From NCBI GenBank assembly GCA_913773715.1, contig CAJYHD010000514.1, forward strand, positions 1-14,571: a DNA stretch of 14,571 nt, written 5' to 3'. Shown piece after piece: positions 7,419 through 14,361 of this stretch. Every line of letters starts with the position of its first letter. Positions within the stretch are counted from its first letter, which is position 1. The translations under genes and the position numbers were made by a program. This DNA comes from an uncultured Sphingobium sp. (GTDB lineage Bacteria; Pseudomonadota; Alphaproteobacteria; Sphingomonadales; Sphingomonadaceae). Under the pieces are notes generated by a model. It did no database searches. It was not told the DNA's origin and was given only the letters and a program-made list of their open reading frames with translations.

Positions 7419-8495
7419 ATGATCGGCCGCCTGACCTTGAGCGATTTCCGCAATCATGCGGATGCGCTGATCGTGCCCGACCACGCTTTCATCTTGCTGA
7501 CCGGCGACAATGGTGCTGGCAAGACCAACATCCTGGAGGCGGTGTCGATGCTGGCACCTGGGCGCGGTCTGCGCAGCGCGGCATTGAGCGCGATGGCGCG
7601 ACAGGACGGATCGGGCGGTTTCGGCATCGCCGCCGAAGTCGATGGCGTCGTTTTAGGCACAGGCGTCACGGCGGGTGCGCCGGAGCGGCGGCAGGTGCGG
7701 ATCGGAGGCGTGGCCTCCACCGCCAATGCGCTTTCGGAACATCTCTCGATCGTCTGGCTGACCCCGGCAATGGACCGGCTCTTTCTCGACAGCCCCGGCG
7801 GGCGGCGGCGATTTCTCGACAGGCTGACGCTTGCACTCCATCCTGTGCATGCGGGGCATAGCGCACGATATGATGCGGCCATGCGGGCGCGCAACCGGCT
7901 GCTCAGCGATCCGGCACGCGCCGACCCGGCATGGCTGACGGCCTTGGAAACGCAGATGGGGGAGCATGGCGATGCGCTGGCGCATGCCCGCGCGGACCTC
8001 GTCGCCCGGCTCAACAAGGTGCTAGCGCTTCAGCCTGATGAGCCGTTCGCCCGGCCTCACGTCGCCATCGAAACGGAAGATGATGGAGAGGCCCTGGCCG
8101 GAAGACTGGCGCGCGAACGGCGGCGCGATGCGGCGGCGGGGCGAACTCTATCCGGCCCGCACCGGCACGACTTGTCTGTTATTCATGTGGCCAAGGATCA
8201 ACCGGCGGCGCTCTGTTCGACGGGGGAGCAGAAAGCGCTGCTGCTCTCCATCCTGCTTGCCCATGCAGCCCTCGTGACGGGCGAACGGGGCCAGCCACCG
8301 GTGCTGTTGCTCGACGAAGTGGCAGCGCATCTTGACCCGTTGCGGCGAGCCGCGCTGTTCGACAGGCTGCACGAGACAGGCGGACAAATCTGGATGACAG
8401 GAACAGAATCAAGTCTGTTCAACGACTTGGTCAATGCTACCCGCTTGACCGTAACAGCAGGCTGTATATCCGGTTCCGCGAAAGATCGTGGATGA
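7419..8495 (+). CDS. recF: DNA replication and repair protein RecF
   Basis: RecF is a cytoplasmic SMC-like ATPase that, with RecO and RecR, helps load RecA at single-strand gaps. The 358-aa product shows Walker [10 protein letters not shown] (29-37), LSGPHRHDL near 244-252, the ABC signature [10 protein letters not shown] at about 266-275, and Walker [13 protein letters not shown] beginning near 295. The N-terminus LTLSDFRNH matches the family's typical start. Length fits (E. coli about 357). ATG 7419 is chosen over the upstream TTG at 7392 because it gives the family N-terminus. In many bacteria recF directly follows dnaN; here it lies about 3.2 kb away in the opposite direction, after a lipoprotein gene. 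No gyrB follows. Confidence 0.96.
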   Translation: MIGRLTLSDFRNHADALIVPDHAFILLTGDNGAGKTNILEAVSMLAPGRGLRSAALSAMARQDGSGGFGIAAEVDGVVLGTGVTAGAPERRQVRIGGVASTANALSEHLSIVWLTPAMDRLFLDSPGGRRRFLDRLTLALHPVHAGHSARYDAAMRARNRLLSDPARADPAWLTALETQMGEHGDALAHARADLVARLNKVLALQPDEPFARPHVAIETEDDGEALAGRLARERRRDAAAGRTLSGPHRHDLSVIHVAKDQPAALCSTGEQKALLLSILLAHAALVTGERGQPPVLLLDEVAAHLDPLRRAALFDRLHETGGQIWMTGTESSLFNDLVNATRLTVTAGCISGSAKDRG

Positions 8496-8507
8496 ACAAC
8501 GGTTCAT
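8492..8507 (+). terminator. Small hairpin over the recF stop codon
   Basis: ATGAAC (8492-8497) and GTTCAT (8502-8507) form a perfect 6-bp stem with a 4-base loop, and the recF stop codon is in the left arm. A T-rich stretch (TTCTTTTCTTGTT) follows 7 bases later. The stem is weak, so this is only a possible terminator or attenuator before the CHAP genes. Confidence 0.25.
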
Positions 8508-8592
8508 CGCCTCATTCTTTTCTTGTTAATCGCCCTCTGGCCTAACGCCTCTCGACAGGCACGACAGCCTAAAAGTTTGGGGTGGCAATCGC

Positions 8593-9117
8593 ATGATCGG
8601 TGGTTTTCGCGCAGTTTTCGCAGCGACTCTTTTTGTGCTTTCTTCCCTGATCGTTACGCCTGTGACGGCTGGAACGCTCCAGTGCGCGCCGTTTGCCCGC
8701 GAAATTTCCGGCATTCAGCTTTTCGGCAATGCCAACACTTGGTGGAACCAGGCAGAAGGTCATTATGCACGCGGCCATGAACCGCGCGTCGGTGCCGTGC
8801 TCGCGTTCGCGGCCAGCCGTCGGATGCCTGTGGGTCATGTCGCAATGGTGAGCAAGGTCGTCAGCGATCGCGAAGTGCTGTTGACGCACGCCAACTGGTC
8901 GCGCCGCGGTGGCATCGAACGCAATGTCCGCGCGATAGATGTGTCGGCGAACAATGACTGGACCGACGTCCGTGTATGGTACGGTCCAATCGGCGACCTC
9001 GGCTTGCGCTCCAACGCGGCGCGCGGTTTCATCTATGCAGAAGCTGACAAGCCCGCGATGCCGGTGCAGGTCGCTGCGGCCGACATGGGCGGCGCCGGGA
9101 TGCGCAGCGCCTTCTGA
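8593..9117 (+). CDS. Exported CHAP-domain protein, first of a tandem pair
   Basis: This encodes a 174-aa protein with an N-terminal signal peptide (1-26, VTA before GTLQC) and one CHAP domain. CHAP domains are cysteine amidases or endopeptidases that cleave peptidoglycan or related peptides. The expected triad is C31 (LQCAPFAR), H82 (GHVAMVS) and a polar third residue, N101 (HANW). The segment WWNQAEGHYARGH and GAVLAF lie between. No cell-wall-binding domain is visible, and the protein is short, ending in a glycine-rich tail. ATG 8593 is preceded by GGGGTGG at about 8 bases. It is 97 bp after recF, enough for its own promoter. It is paralogous to the next gene. Activity as a peptidoglycan hydrolase is inferred from the fold family; the substrate is unknown. 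Confidence 0.88.
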   Translation: MIGGFRAVFAATLFVLSSLIVTPVTAGTLQCAPFAREISGIQLFGNANTWWNQAEGHYARGHEPRVGAVLAFAASRRMPVGHVAMVSKVVSDREVLLTHANWSRRGGIERNVRAIDVSANNDWTDVRVWYGPIGDLGLRSNAARGFIYAEADKPAMPVQVAAADMGGAGMRSAF

Positions 9118-9234
9118 TCTGTACGATTCGATTGAGCAACGGCCCGCTTACGGTTTCGACGATATTAACTAGATTCTAAACCTCTTCTCCTAAACCCGTC
9201 GCCGGTGGGGCGAATCCGGTTTGGGATCGCAAAA

Positions 9235-9909
9235 ATGTCTCGATTTTTCCGCTGGAGCGCAGCGTTGCTGCTGCCCGGCATGATGGCTGCTGCGGCGCCT
9301 GCCTGGGGTGCGGCCTTCCTTCAGTGCGTGCCTTATGCCCGTCTCGTGTCGGGTGTGGACATCCGGGGCGACGCGCTGACGTGGTGGAACCAGGCGGCAG
9401 GCCAATATAAGCGCGGGCATTTACCCCGGCGCGGCGCTGTGCTTGCCTTTCGCCCGAGCGGCCACATGGTATTGGGCCACGTCGCGGTGGTAAGCCGGGT
9501 GCTCGACGACCGTCGCGTCCTTATTCGCCATGCCAACTGGTCCGTCCCCGGTGCGATCGAGGAAGACGTTCTGGCGATCGACGTGTCGGACGAGGGCGAC
9601 TGGAGCGAAGTGCGCGTCTGGCACAGCCCGACCGGCCAAATGGGCGCGCGTACCAACCCGACCTATGGTTTCATCTATTCGGATCGAGACAGACTGCGGC
9701 GTTTCTCACCCGACCCTTCGCTCGGCGAGAGCGTGCGACTGGCGAGCCGCCAGATGGCGGACGGCGGCGAGGATGACACGGAGGAAGGCTCATCCGCGCC
9801 GAAGCTGGCGATCGACCCTCGCGTTACCCGCTACGCCGATACCGCGCCTTCGCAGCGTTCATTAAGCGCGATCATCGCGGATGTGCGGCGGTCGGCGCGG
9901 TTGAACTGA
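9235..9909 (+). CDS. Exported CHAP-domain protein, second of a tandem pair
   Basis: This is a 224-aa paralogue of the preceding gene. It has a signal peptide of about 25 residues (PAWG before AAFLQC) and a CHAP domain with C31 (LQCVPYAR), H82 (GHVAVVS) and N101 (HANW), at exactly the same residue numbers as its neighbour. From C31 to W102, 44 of 72 residues are identical by hand alignment. After the domain (ending near GFIYSDRD) it adds a polar tail of about 60 residues, rich in Asp, Glu and Arg, not present in the first copy. I prefer ATG 9235 over GTG 9205 because it gives the signal peptide directly and the matched cysteine numbering. The 117-bp gap from the first CHAP gene could hold a promoter. 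It ends 3 bp from the convergent DUF3297 gene. Confidence 0.88.
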   Translation: MSRFFRWSAALLLPGMMAAAAPAWGAAFLQCVPYARLVSGVDIRGDALTWWNQAAGQYKRGHLPRRGAVLAFRPSGHMVLGHVAVVSRVLDDRRVLIRHANWSVPGAIEEDVLAIDVSDEGDWSEVRVWHSPTGQMGARTNPTYGFIYSDRDRLRRFSPDPSLGESVRLASRQMADGGEDDTEEGSSAPKLAIDPRVTRYADTAPSQRSLSAIIADVRRSARLN

Positions 9910-9917
9910 CGATCAGT
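9905..9917. repeat. Palindrome holding both stop codons of convergent genes
   Basis: ACTGA (9905-9909), CGA as loop, and TCAGT (9913-9917) form a perfect 5-bp inverted repeat. The CHAP gene's TGA (9907-9909) and the DUF3297 gene's stop (9913-9915 read on the minus strand) sit symmetrically in its arms. It is too short to be a strong terminator, so the two transcripts may run into each other. Confidence 0.6.
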
Positions 9918-10203
9918 CCTTGTCGGCATCGGTCTCCGTCGTCGCAGCATCGTCACCATCGGCAGCAGGCGTTTCGTACCAGGCTTCGACCTCGCCCGAC
10001 AGCTTGATAGTCAGCGGATTGCCATGGCGATCGCGGGTCTTGCCAGCTGCAACGCAAATCCAGCCTTCGGAAATGCTATATTCCTCGACGTCCTTACGCT
10101 CGCGTCCCTTGAAACGGATACCGATGCCGCGCTGAAGCACGTCCATGTCGAAATGGGGGCTTTTTGGATTGGTGGAAAGACGGTCGGGCGGCGTGTCGCT
10201 CAT
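9913..10203 (-). CDS. DUF3297 family small protein
   Basis: This encodes a 96-aa soluble protein of the DUF3297 family. The N-terminus MSDTPPDRLSTNPKSPHFD, the core GIGIRFKGRERKDVEEYSISEGWICV and the GKTRDRHGNPLTIKLSGEVEAW segment are the family's hallmarks. The function is not known. There is no signal peptide or membrane segment, so it should be cytoplasmic. It ends with an acidic Asp/Glu-rich tail of about 18 residues. ATG 10203 has AGGGA about nine bases upstream. A possible -35 box, TTGACG (complement of 10257-10262), lies upstream but no good -10 is seen. It lies downstream of the Arg/Trp-rich gene on the same strand, with a strong hairpin between them. Confidence 0.93.
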   Translation of the reverse strand: MSDTPPDRLSTNPKSPHFDMDVLQRGIGIRFKGRERKDVEEYSISEGWICVAAGKTRDRHGNPLTIKLSGEVEAWYETPAADGDDAATTETDADKD

Positions 10204-10266
10204 GTGGTAAAAGTCCCTGAATTGATCGACTGCGCCTAGCCCTCCCGCCCCGCTCCCGTCAACAGC

Positions 10267-10292
10267 GGCGGCCCGTCAGGGAACGGGCCGCC
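10267..10292. terminator. Strong GC-rich hairpin downstream of the Arg/Trp-rich gene
   Basis: A perfect 10-bp stem (10267-10276 with 10283-10292, GGCGGCCCGT pairing with ACGGGCCGCC) closes a 6-base loop, CAGGGA. It lies after the minus-strand gene ending at 10338 and before the DUF3297 gene. No T run follows on either strand, so it would be a factor-assisted terminator or an RNA-stabilising stem. Confidence 0.5.
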
Positions 10293-10293
10293 C

Positions 10294-10365
10294 CGTGATA
10301 CCTTAGCGGCAGCGACGTACGCGCACATCGTGATACCTTAGCGGCAGCGACGTACGCGCACATCG
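10294..10365. repeat. Exact 35-bp tandem duplication over a gene's 3' end
   Basis: The 35-bp unit beginning CGTGATACCTTAGCGGCAGC occurs at 10294-10328 and again at 10329-10363, with two further bases matching. The second copy (10329-10363) contains the stop codon (10338-10340) and last codons of the Arg/Trp-rich gene; the first copy lies beyond its stop. The period is not a multiple of three, but because the stop is kept in the gene-proximal copy the protein is unaltered. This looks like a recent slippage or replication duplication. Confidence 0.95.
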
Positions 10366-10640
10366 CGATGGCGCCAACGGTCATGACGCCATTCCGTCCA
10401 GCAACGCTGGCGATAGCCGTAACCGCCGCGCCAGCGCCGGTCGTCCCGCCAGCGGCGATCGTCGCGCCAGTGACGCCTGTTGTCCCAGCGACGGTTGTCC
10501 CAATGACGGCCACGGCCTTCCCATCGGTCACCGCGATCGCCCCGCCAGCCATAGCCCTGCGCCTGCGCGGGCACGGCCGTGGCGGACACGCCCGCAACCG
10601 CGAGGCTCAGCGCTGCGGCAAGCTTCCAGAGTGTCTTCAT
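10338..10640 (-). CDS. Small exported Arg/Trp-rich protein
   Basis: This encodes a 100-aa protein of unknown function. Residues 1-27 are a signal peptide (cleavage near VPAQA), so it should be periplasmic or secreted. The mature part is very basic and rich in Arg and Trp. It contains short repeats: HWDNR/RWDNR-type units at 45-56, then three RRWR-type units separated by DD (57-71). C80 and C99 may form a disulfide. I choose ATG 10640 because it follows two AAGGAG copies (10649-10654 at 8 nt spacing, 10642-10647 adjacent); the strong ribosome-binding site suggests high translation. It follows cfa by 103 bp on the same strand. I recognise no family; a nucleic-acid, lipopolysaccharide or membrane interaction is only a guess from composition. 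Confidence 0.8.
   Translation of the reverse strand: MKTLWKLAAALSLAVAGVSATAVPAQAQGYGWRGDRGDRWEGRGRHWDNRRWDNRRHWRDDRRWRDDRRWRGGYGYRQRCWTEWRHDRWRHRDVRVRRCR
10428..10508. repeat. Short tandem repeats inside the Arg/Trp-rich gene
   Basis: This stretch encodes residues 45-71 of the Arg/Trp-rich protein. It has two periods: about 15 bp for the HWDNR/RWDNR units and 18 bp for the RWRDDR units. The repeats are imperfect at the DNA level. They also create a long Pro/Val/Ala-rich antisense frame, which is not a gene. Confidence 0.7.
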
Positions 10641-10743
10641 GCTCCTTGCTCCTTCATCGTCCACCTTGTGGCGGAATGGAGCAACAATGCGCGGACGAGG
10701 CTGAACGCTCCGGGAATGATGCCGTCAGCCAGGGTTCAGGCTT

Positions 10744-11985
10744 TCAGCGACCTCGAATAGCCGCTTCCGCTTCCCCGATATAGTCGCGGGTGATGGGCAG
10801 GGCATGGCGATCGCGGGCATATTGCACCTGGAAATTGACCATGCCGCCATGCTCGAACACGGTCGCGGCTCCGGCGAGGTAGAAGGTCCAGAGCCGATAG
10901 AAGCGCTCATCGTAGAGCGCCACGATCTCCGCCTTGTGCGCCAGCGTCCGCTTGTACCATTCGCGGATGGTCAGCCCATAATGCACGCGCAGCACTTCGA
11001 CATCGGTGACCATCAGGCGCGTATCTTCGCTACCCTGAATCATTTCCGACAAGGCGGGGATATAGCCGCCGGGAAAGATATATTTCTGCGTGAAGGCGTC
11101 GGTGATGCCCGGTCCGCCCATCCGCCCGATTGTATGGATCAGCATCACGCCAGCGGGCGTCAACAGGTCGCGACACTTGTTGTAGAAGGTGCGATAATGC
11201 GCCGTACCGACATGTTCGAACATGCCGACCGATACGATGCGATCGAACTGTCCCGTCATGTCGCGATAATCGATCAGTTCAAACCGAACATGATCGGTGA
11301 CGCCTGCATCCTGCGCCCGTTGTCGCGCGACTTTCAGTTGCTCCTCGGACAGGGTGATGCCGGTGACATCGACGCCGCAGGTCCGATGAAGATACAGCGC
11401 CATCCCACCCCAGCCACAGCCGATGTCCAGTACCTTCATGCCCGGCTTCAACGCCAGCTTGGCGGCGATATGCGCCTTCTTGTCTTCCTGCGCCTGCTCC
11501 AGACTGATGCCCGCTGCATTGGCGGCGTCGGGGAAGTAGGCGCAGCTATATTGACGGTCGCGGTCAAGGAAGAGTTCGTAAAGCGCGCCGGAAAGATCAT
11601 AATGATGGGCGACATTCGCCTTCGATCGCGCTTTGTGATTGGCGCGCCAGAGCTTTTGCCGCACGGTCTTGAAGCCGCGGCTGAACGCACTCTTGTCGTC
11701 GATCGACCGACCGCTTTCCCACGGATTGTTGGCGCGAAGCATGGAGAGAAACTCCATGATGCCGCCGCCTTCAATTGTGATGCGGCCATCCATCCAGGCT
11801 TCGGCAAAGCCCAGACGCGGGTCCTTGACGATGTCGAGCGGCACTTTCTTGTCGGCGAAACGAAGCACCAGATCGGGAAAGGCGGGGTCGGGCTGTCCAA
11901 CCATAATGTGGCGCCCATTCGCCAGAAATACCGTAAGCTGGCCGCGAGAGACCAGACGTTGCAACACCCGCTCGAACAGTTTCAT
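10744..11985 (-). CDS. cfa: Cyclopropane-fatty-acyl-phospholipid synthase
   Basis: This enzyme transfers a methylene group from S-adenosylmethionine to the double bond of unsaturated acyl chains in membrane phospholipids, usually as cells enter stationary phase or face acid or solvent stress. The 413-aa product has an N-terminal accessory region (1-125), then HHYDLSGALYELFLD, the active-site stretch YSCAYF (146-151), the SAM motif VLDIGCGWGG (185-194), MFEHVG with E257 and H258, HTIGR near 284 and FPGGYIP. This order matches E. coli Cfa. ATG 11985 has AGGGTGG about 5 bases upstream. It is divergent from the beta-barrel gene. A weak promoter candidate, TTGATC (complement of 12101-12106) with TTACAT (complement of 12077-12082), 18 bp apart, lies upstream. 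I am sure of the family; the exact lipid substrate is not certain. Confidence 0.93.
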   Translation of the reverse strand: MKLFERVLQRLVSRGQLTVFLANGRHIMVGQPDPAFPDLVLRFADKKVPLDIVKDPRLGFAEAWMDGRITIEGGGIMEFLSMLRANNPWESGRSIDDKSAFSRGFKTVRQKLWRANHKARSKANVAHHYDLSGALYELFLDRDRQYSCAYFPDAANAAGISLEQAQEDKKAHIAAKLALKPGMKVLDIGCGWGGMALYLHRTCGVDVTGITLSEEQLKVARQRAQDAGVTDHVRFELIDYRDMTGQFDRIVSVGMFEHVGTAHYRTFYNKCRDLLTPAGVMLIHTIGRMGGPGITDAFTQKYIFPGGYIPALSEMIQGSEDTRLMVTDVEVLRVHYGLTIREWYKRTLAHKAEIVALYDERFYRLWTFYLAGAATVFEHGGMVNFQVQYARDRHALPITRDYIGEAEAAIRGR

Positions 11986-12321
11986 GCCGCCACCCTGTCA
12001 CCGGAAATGGGCGACGTCAAACAGGGAAGCCGCCTTACTGCCAGCCGGATTCCAGTGGCTTGCGCGGACTTCGGCAATGTAACAGTTTTGCAACACAACT
12101 GATCAAAGTTCGGCAAAATAATCCTTCAAGCCTTTTCAATCGAATTTCGCGAACCTAGATGGCCTCGCACGGTCACGATGCAGACCGGGGATATCCCGAC
12201 GAGATAATGTCGCGGTATGCCGCAGGGGGATAGGTGCATAAATTGCACCTTGCCTTTGTATCGAACTTGAACGCCGTATGAATATAAATTCACGGTGAGA
12301 ATTATAAATATCGAGGACTTT
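11986..12321. promoter_or_regulatory. Divergent regulatory region between cfa and the beta-barrel gene
   Basis: This 336-bp region has no credible gene. The half near cfa contains TTGATC/TTACAT as a weak minus-strand promoter. The middle (12186-12250) holds three successive inverted repeats: GGGATATCCC (12188-12197), GCGG-TATG-CCGC (about 12212-12223) and a perfect 7-bp stem around TAAAT (12232-12250). The final 80 bp before the beta-barrel gene is AT-rich, with TATGAA (12277-12282) and TATAAA (12283-12288, 12303-12308) as possible -10 elements. No clean -35 and -10 pair stands out. Confidence 0.55.
12232..12250. promoter_or_regulatory. Candidate operator, perfect inverted repeat
   Basis: AGGTGCA (12232-12238) and TGCACCT (12244-12250) flank TAAAT. 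It lies 72 bp before the beta-barrel start codon, just upstream of the AT-rich promoter-like stretch, where a repressor or activator would bind. It could also be an RNA hairpin. The regulator is unknown. Confidence 0.4.
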
Positions 12322-12831
12322 ATGAAGACTGTGATTTTCGCAGCCATTGCTGCTGCCGCTGCTGTTTCTGCTCCCGCTTTCGCTCAGGATGCAGCGCCCT
12401 TCACCGGGCCGCGCGCGGGCGTGACCATGGGCTTTGACAAGATTCAAGGCGAAAAGGGCTTCAGCTACGGCGTGAACGCGGGCTACGATATCGCCGTCGC
12501 CAACCGCGTCACCTTCGGCCCGGAAGTGTCCTTCGGTGACTCCACCACCGACGGTCGGGGCGTCGACGCCAGCCGCGACATCGCAGCGTCGGTCCGTCTC
12601 GGCTACGTCATGACGCCGCAGGTTCTGGCGTTCGGCAAGGTCGGCTACACCAACAGCCGCGCCGAATTCGCGGGCGGCCATCAGTCTTTCGAGGGCGTGC
12701 GCTATGGCGGTGGCCTGGAATATTCGGTGACGCCGCGTACCTATATTTCGGCTGAATATCAGCGCACGGAATATGAAGACGGCATCGGTGGCCGCGACGC
12801 AGGCGTCGTCGGCATAGGCTTCCGCTTCTAA
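12322..12831 (+). CDS. Outer-membrane beta-barrel protein (OmpA/opacity-type barrel)
   Basis: This encodes a 169-aa outer-membrane protein. Residues 1-22 are a signal peptide (AFA-Q before DAAPFTGP). The rest is a run of alternating polar and hydrophobic residues making about eight predicted strands: GPRAGVTMGFD, FSYGVNAGYDI, RVTFGPEVSFGD, IAASVRLGYVM, VLAFGKVGYTN, VRYGGGLEYSV, TYISAEYQRTEY and the terminal AGVVGIGFRF. The protein ends in Phe, the usual signal for outer-membrane assembly. The size and glycine/aromatic pattern fit the small OmpA-like barrels, with no periplasmic OmpA domain. ATG 12322 follows GAGGA at about 4-5 bases. Function is likely structural or adhesion-like; no substrate can be told. 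A clear terminator follows. Confidence 0.9.
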   Translation: MKTVIFAAIAAAAAVSAPAFAQDAAPFTGPRAGVTMGFDKIQGEKGFSYGVNAGYDIAVANRVTFGPEVSFGDSTTDGRGVDASRDIAASVRLGYVMTPQVLAFGKVGYTNSRAEFAGGHQSFEGVRYGGGLEYSVTPRTYISAEYQRTEYEDGIGGRDAGVVGIGFRF

Positions 12832-12855
12832 GCACAGCCAGACGTTGAGAATGAG

Positions 12856-12883
12856 AGGGCGGCTCGCAGGGGCCGCCCTTTTT
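12856..12883 (+). terminator. Rho-independent terminator of the beta-barrel gene
   Basis: AGGGCGGC (12856-12863) pairs with GCCGCCCT (12872-12879) around an 8-base loop, followed by TTTTC. This 8-bp GC stem with a T run is the best terminator in the window. It lies 25 bp after the stop codon. Confidence 0.9.
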
Positions 12884-12923
12884 CGTTGCGTGAACGAACC
12901 GGCCGGCTAACCGTTAAGCCGTC

Positions 12924-14189
12924 ATGAAGATGTTGCGCGCGCCCCGCCCTGCCCCGATCGCGACGGTTCATCCTGCGCGGCGGATGCGGATCGTGGCTAC
13001 GGGTATGCTGATCGCCATGGCGGCGCTGTTCATTGCCGCGCGGGCGATGAACCATCTGCATCCCGCTGCCGGTTTCGTTCAGGCCTTTGCCGAAGCCGCA
13101 ATGGTCGGCGGGCTGGCGGACTGGTTCGCGGTCACAGCGCTCTTTCGCCACCCGCTGGGACTGCCGATCCCACATACCGCGATCATCCCGCGCAACAAGG
13201 ATCGGATCGGCGATACCCTCGCGATCTTCCTGCGCGACAATTTTCTGACGCCCGCCGTCGTGGCGCGGCGGATGCGGGGCGTAGATGTCGCAGCGGCGGC
13301 GGGGCGCTTCCTGGCCAGCCCATCGGGCGGTGACGGTCGATTGCGCGAAGGAGCCTCGCGGCTCGTCGCCGACATCCTCGAAGCACTCGATCAGGTGCGG
13401 CTGGGCGGCATGGTCAAGGGCGCGATCGGCCAGAGGTTGCGCGCCATCAATGCCGCGCCGTTGATCGGACAGGCGATCGAGGCGGCGATGCGCGACGGGC
13501 AGCATCAGCCTGTGATGGACAGCATCGTCACCTGGGCCGATCGGACGCTGGAGGCGAACGAACATCTCATTCGCCAGATGGTGCATGACCGCGCGGGCAA
13601 GGTGCTGCGCTGGACGGGGCTTGACGAGAATCTGGCCGACGCGATCCTAAAGGGGCTGCGCAAGCTGCTCGCCGACATGGCGGGTGATCCCGGCCACCCG
13701 ATGCGGCTGAAAGCGGAGGAGGCTATGACCAAGCTCGCCTTCGACCTTCAGTTCGACATCGAGATGCAGGCCAAGATCGCCAAGATCCGTGACGAGATCG
13801 TCGACAACCCGGCGATGCAGCGCTGGATCGACGGCATGTGGGAACAGGCACGCGCCGGGCTGCTGAAAGCCGTTCGCGACCCGGGCAAGGCGATGGCGGG
13901 GAAGCTGGGCGAGGCGCTGCGCCAACTGGGCGGGACGGTGCAGTCGGACGATCGGCTGCGGATGGTGATCAACCGCTTCGTCCGCCGGGCGGCGGTTGGT
14001 GGGACAGCAAGCTATGGAGACTCGATCGTCCGGCTGGTGAGCGATACGGTTCGAGGCTGGGACGCGAGCACGGTGACGACCCGACTGGAGACAGCAGTGG
14101 GCCGCGACCTGCAATATATCCGCATCAACGGCACGCTTGTGGGCGGTCTGGTCGGCCTGCTGCTGCACGCGGTGGACACGCTGTTCTGA
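12924..14189 (+). CDS. DUF445 family membrane protein
   Basis: This encodes a 421-aa inner-membrane protein of the DUF445 (YjiN-type) family, of unknown function. Hydrophobic segments lie near 23-40 and 52-72, with the family signature AMVGGLADWFAVTALFRHP and HTAIIPRNKDRIG just after. A long, mostly helical soluble middle follows, and the C-terminus YIRINGTLVGGLVGLLLH is a membrane segment (about 402-418) that is also family-typical. ATG 12924 gives a short basic N-terminus before the first helix. No strong ribosome-binding site is seen, and ATG 12930 is an alternative. The gene lies 40 bp past the beta-barrel terminator, so it probably has its own promoter there. The 172 bp after it hold no terminator with a T run. 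Confidence 0.93.
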   Translation: MKMLRAPRPAPIATVHPARRMRIVATGMLIAMAALFIAARAMNHLHPAAGFVQAFAEAAMVGGLADWFAVTALFRHPLGLPIPHTAIIPRNKDRIGDTLAIFLRDNFLTPAVVARRMRGVDVAAAAGRFLASPSGGDGRLREGASRLVADILEALDQVRLGGMVKGAIGQRLRAINAAPLIGQAIEAAMRDGQHQPVMDSIVTWADRTLEANEHLIRQMVHDRAGKVLRWTGLDENLADAILKGLRKLLADMAGDPGHPMRLKAEEAMTKLAFDLQFDIEMQAKIAKIRDEIVDNPAMQRWIDGMWEQARAGLLKAVRDPGKAMAGKLGEALRQLGGTVQSDDRLRMVINRFVRRAAVGGTASYGDSIVRLVSDTVRGWDASTVTTRLETAVGRDLQYIRINGTLVGGLVGLLLHAVDTLF

Positions 14190-14361
14190 CGGCAAGATAG
14201 ACACAGAAATGAACAAAAATCGCCTATTTCGCACAAGTGTGATTTAATGTTGCAACATATCATTATTTGATGTTGTATCGTTTTATGATTGGAAGCGGAG
14301 AAAAGCCGCTCCGGTCACAGATGGAGAGGATGCCGCTTTCACGACAATGAGGAGAAGGGCG
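14190..14361 (+). promoter_or_regulatory. tonB: AT-rich region upstream of tonB
   Basis: This is a markedly AT-rich stretch among GC-rich genes. It holds a perfect 12-bp palindrome (14247-14258), a -10-like TATGAT (14284-14289) without a clear -35, and a hairpin in the probable leader (14291-14298 with 14306-14312, one bulged A). A GGAG ribosome-binding site lies 7 bases before the tonB start. The absence of a -35 suggests an activator-dependent promoter. Confidence 0.55.
14247..14258. promoter_or_regulatory. tonB: Perfect 12-bp palindrome upstream of tonB
   Basis: ATGTTGCAACAT reads the same on both strands. It is centred about 31 bp before the TATGAT box, a suitable place for an activator or repressor. 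A related partial repeat, TGATGTTG, follows at 14268-14275. The binding protein is not known. Confidence 0.4.

Noticed and set aside
6560..7453. 297-codon minus-strand frame opposite the lipoprotein gene
   Set aside because: It partly duplicates the peroxiredoxin in another frame and reads as scrambled basic sequence.
10294..10365. CRISPR array
   Set aside because: There are only two direct copies with no spacer, so this is a simple tandem duplication.
10368..10760. Pro/Val/Ala-rich plus-strand frame of 130 codons
   Set aside because: It is antisense to the Arg/Trp-rich repeats, which produce the low-complexity translation. It has no good ribosome-binding site.
10804..12102. Long plus-strand open frame (432 codons) opposite cfa
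   Set aside because: It is exactly antisense to a clear cfa gene and its translation is not family-like. Long antisense frames are common in GC-rich DNA.
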